A program made the position numbers and the translations under genes. This document shows positions 5,555-5,723 of a stretch of DNA of 5,723 bases, in pieces; within the stretch, counting starts at the first letter, position 1, and each line of letters opens with the position of its first letter. The DNA is from JALSRY01 sp964428275 (GTDB lineage Bacteria; Planctomycetota; Phycisphaerae; UBA1845; Fen-1342): positions 1 to 5,723 of the forward strand of contig CAYRXN010000400.1 of NCBI GenBank assembly GCA_964428275.1, written 5' to 3'. The notes beneath the pieces are model-generated. The model ran no database searches. It saw only the letters and a list, made by a program, of their open reading frames with translations, and had not been told where the DNA came from.

Positions 5555-5658
5555 AAGACAGGCACGAAGGCCAAGGGATCGAGGGATTCAGGGATTGAGG
5601 GATCAAGGAACAGGCACGAGGGCCAAGGGACGCAGGGACCGAGGGACGCAGGGACGAA
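5555..5658 (+). repeat. Two 52-bp units, each a 20-nt header plus four GGGAYNNA octamers
   Basis: Unit 1 (5555-5606) and unit 2 (5607-5658) have the same plan. The header shares ACAGGCACGARGGCCAA (16 of 20 identical overall). Octamers in unit 1 are GGGATCGA, GGGATTCA, GGGATTGA, GGGATCAA; in unit 2 they are GGGACGCA, GGGACCGA, GGGACGCA, GGGACGAA. Position 5 is T throughout unit 1 and C throughout unit 2. A run of seven G follows at 5659-5665. No coding potential is credible. The octamers belong to the family at 2056-2079 and 2144-2175. Confidence 0.85.
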
Positions 5659-5680
5659 GGGGGGGACTGACGCCGAAGAG

Positions 5681-5715
5681 CCATTCGGCATTCGGCATTC
5701 GCCATTCGCCATTCA
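5681..5715 (+). repeat. Heptamer tandem tract, five SCATTCG units
   Basis: Five 7-mers in register: CCATTCG, GCATTCG, GCATTCG, CCATTCG, CCATTCA. Variation is almost confined to the first base (C or G). It is followed by CAAAGGGA, which runs off the right edge, so a further G-rich tract may continue outside. Together with the octamer array it fills most of 5555-5723; the rest of 5451-5723 holds only the promoter candidate and ribosome binding site of the gene at 4953-5450. Confidence 0.8.
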
Positions 5716-5723
5716 CAAAGGGA

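Noticed and set aside
5451..5705. 85-residue upstream extension of the membrane protein
   Set aside because: It is translated from the heptamer and octamer repeats, giving Ser/Pro-rich low complexity. The ATG at 5450 has a good SD and precedes the first plausible protein sequence.
5497..5712. 71-codon minus-strand frame over the repeat array
   Set aside because: It is a repeat translation in another frame; period-8 and period-7 DNA keep several frames open without selection for protein.
5555..5715. CRISPR array
   Set aside because: Units are 7-8 bp or 52 bp without unique spacers, and no cas gene is present.

Overview
This is a GC-rich stretch of bacterial chromosome with mostly housekeeping and metabolic genes. 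I favour a planctomycete (Pirellulales-like). The reasons are high GC, a secreted prolyl-oligopeptidase-type peptidase, GTG starts, and intergenic tracts of short degenerate G-rich repeats next to an ATTCGGC/ATTCGCC-type tract, which I associate from memory with that phylum. No rRNA, tRNA, CRISPR array, insertion sequence or phage gene is visible, so the taxonomic call is inference.

Layout. Positions 1-341 (minus) hold the N-terminal 113 codons of a secreted S9A prolyl oligopeptidase-family peptidase that runs off the left edge. Positions 503-1972 (minus) encode a 489-residue fold-type II PLP enzyme of unknown substrate. A 204-nt divergent intergenic region follows. It holds candidate promoters, a perfect 6-bp hairpin and two tracts of a GGGACGNA-like octamer, the second of which supplies the Shine-Dalgarno sequence of the next gene. 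Positions 2177-3427 (plus) encode a threonine synthase with an N-terminal Cys4 zinc-ribbon-like segment. It converges on a three-gene minus-strand unit across a GC hairpin that touches both stop codons. In transcription order that unit is a one-pass membrane protein of unknown function (5450-4953), the bifunctional riboflavin kinase/FAD synthetase ribF (4910-3906), and the Cys-tRNA(Pro) deacylase ybaK (3913-3449), which overlaps ribF by 8 nt.

The right end (5451-5723) is non-coding. It has a candidate promoter for the ribF unit, two 52-bp units each made of a 20-nt header plus four octamers, and five copies of a CATTCG-core heptamer.

How the genes relate. The two PLP enzymes are divergent neighbours and may share regulation. 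RibF makes FMN and FAD, and YbaK proofreads cysteine mischarged on tRNA-Pro; the two are probably translationally coupled. I do not see a new multi-gene system here. The most unusual signal is the octamer/heptamer repeat family: it recurs at two separate intergenic sites, is organised at two scales, meets the G-quadruplex rule, and at one site has become part of a gene's ribosome binding site.
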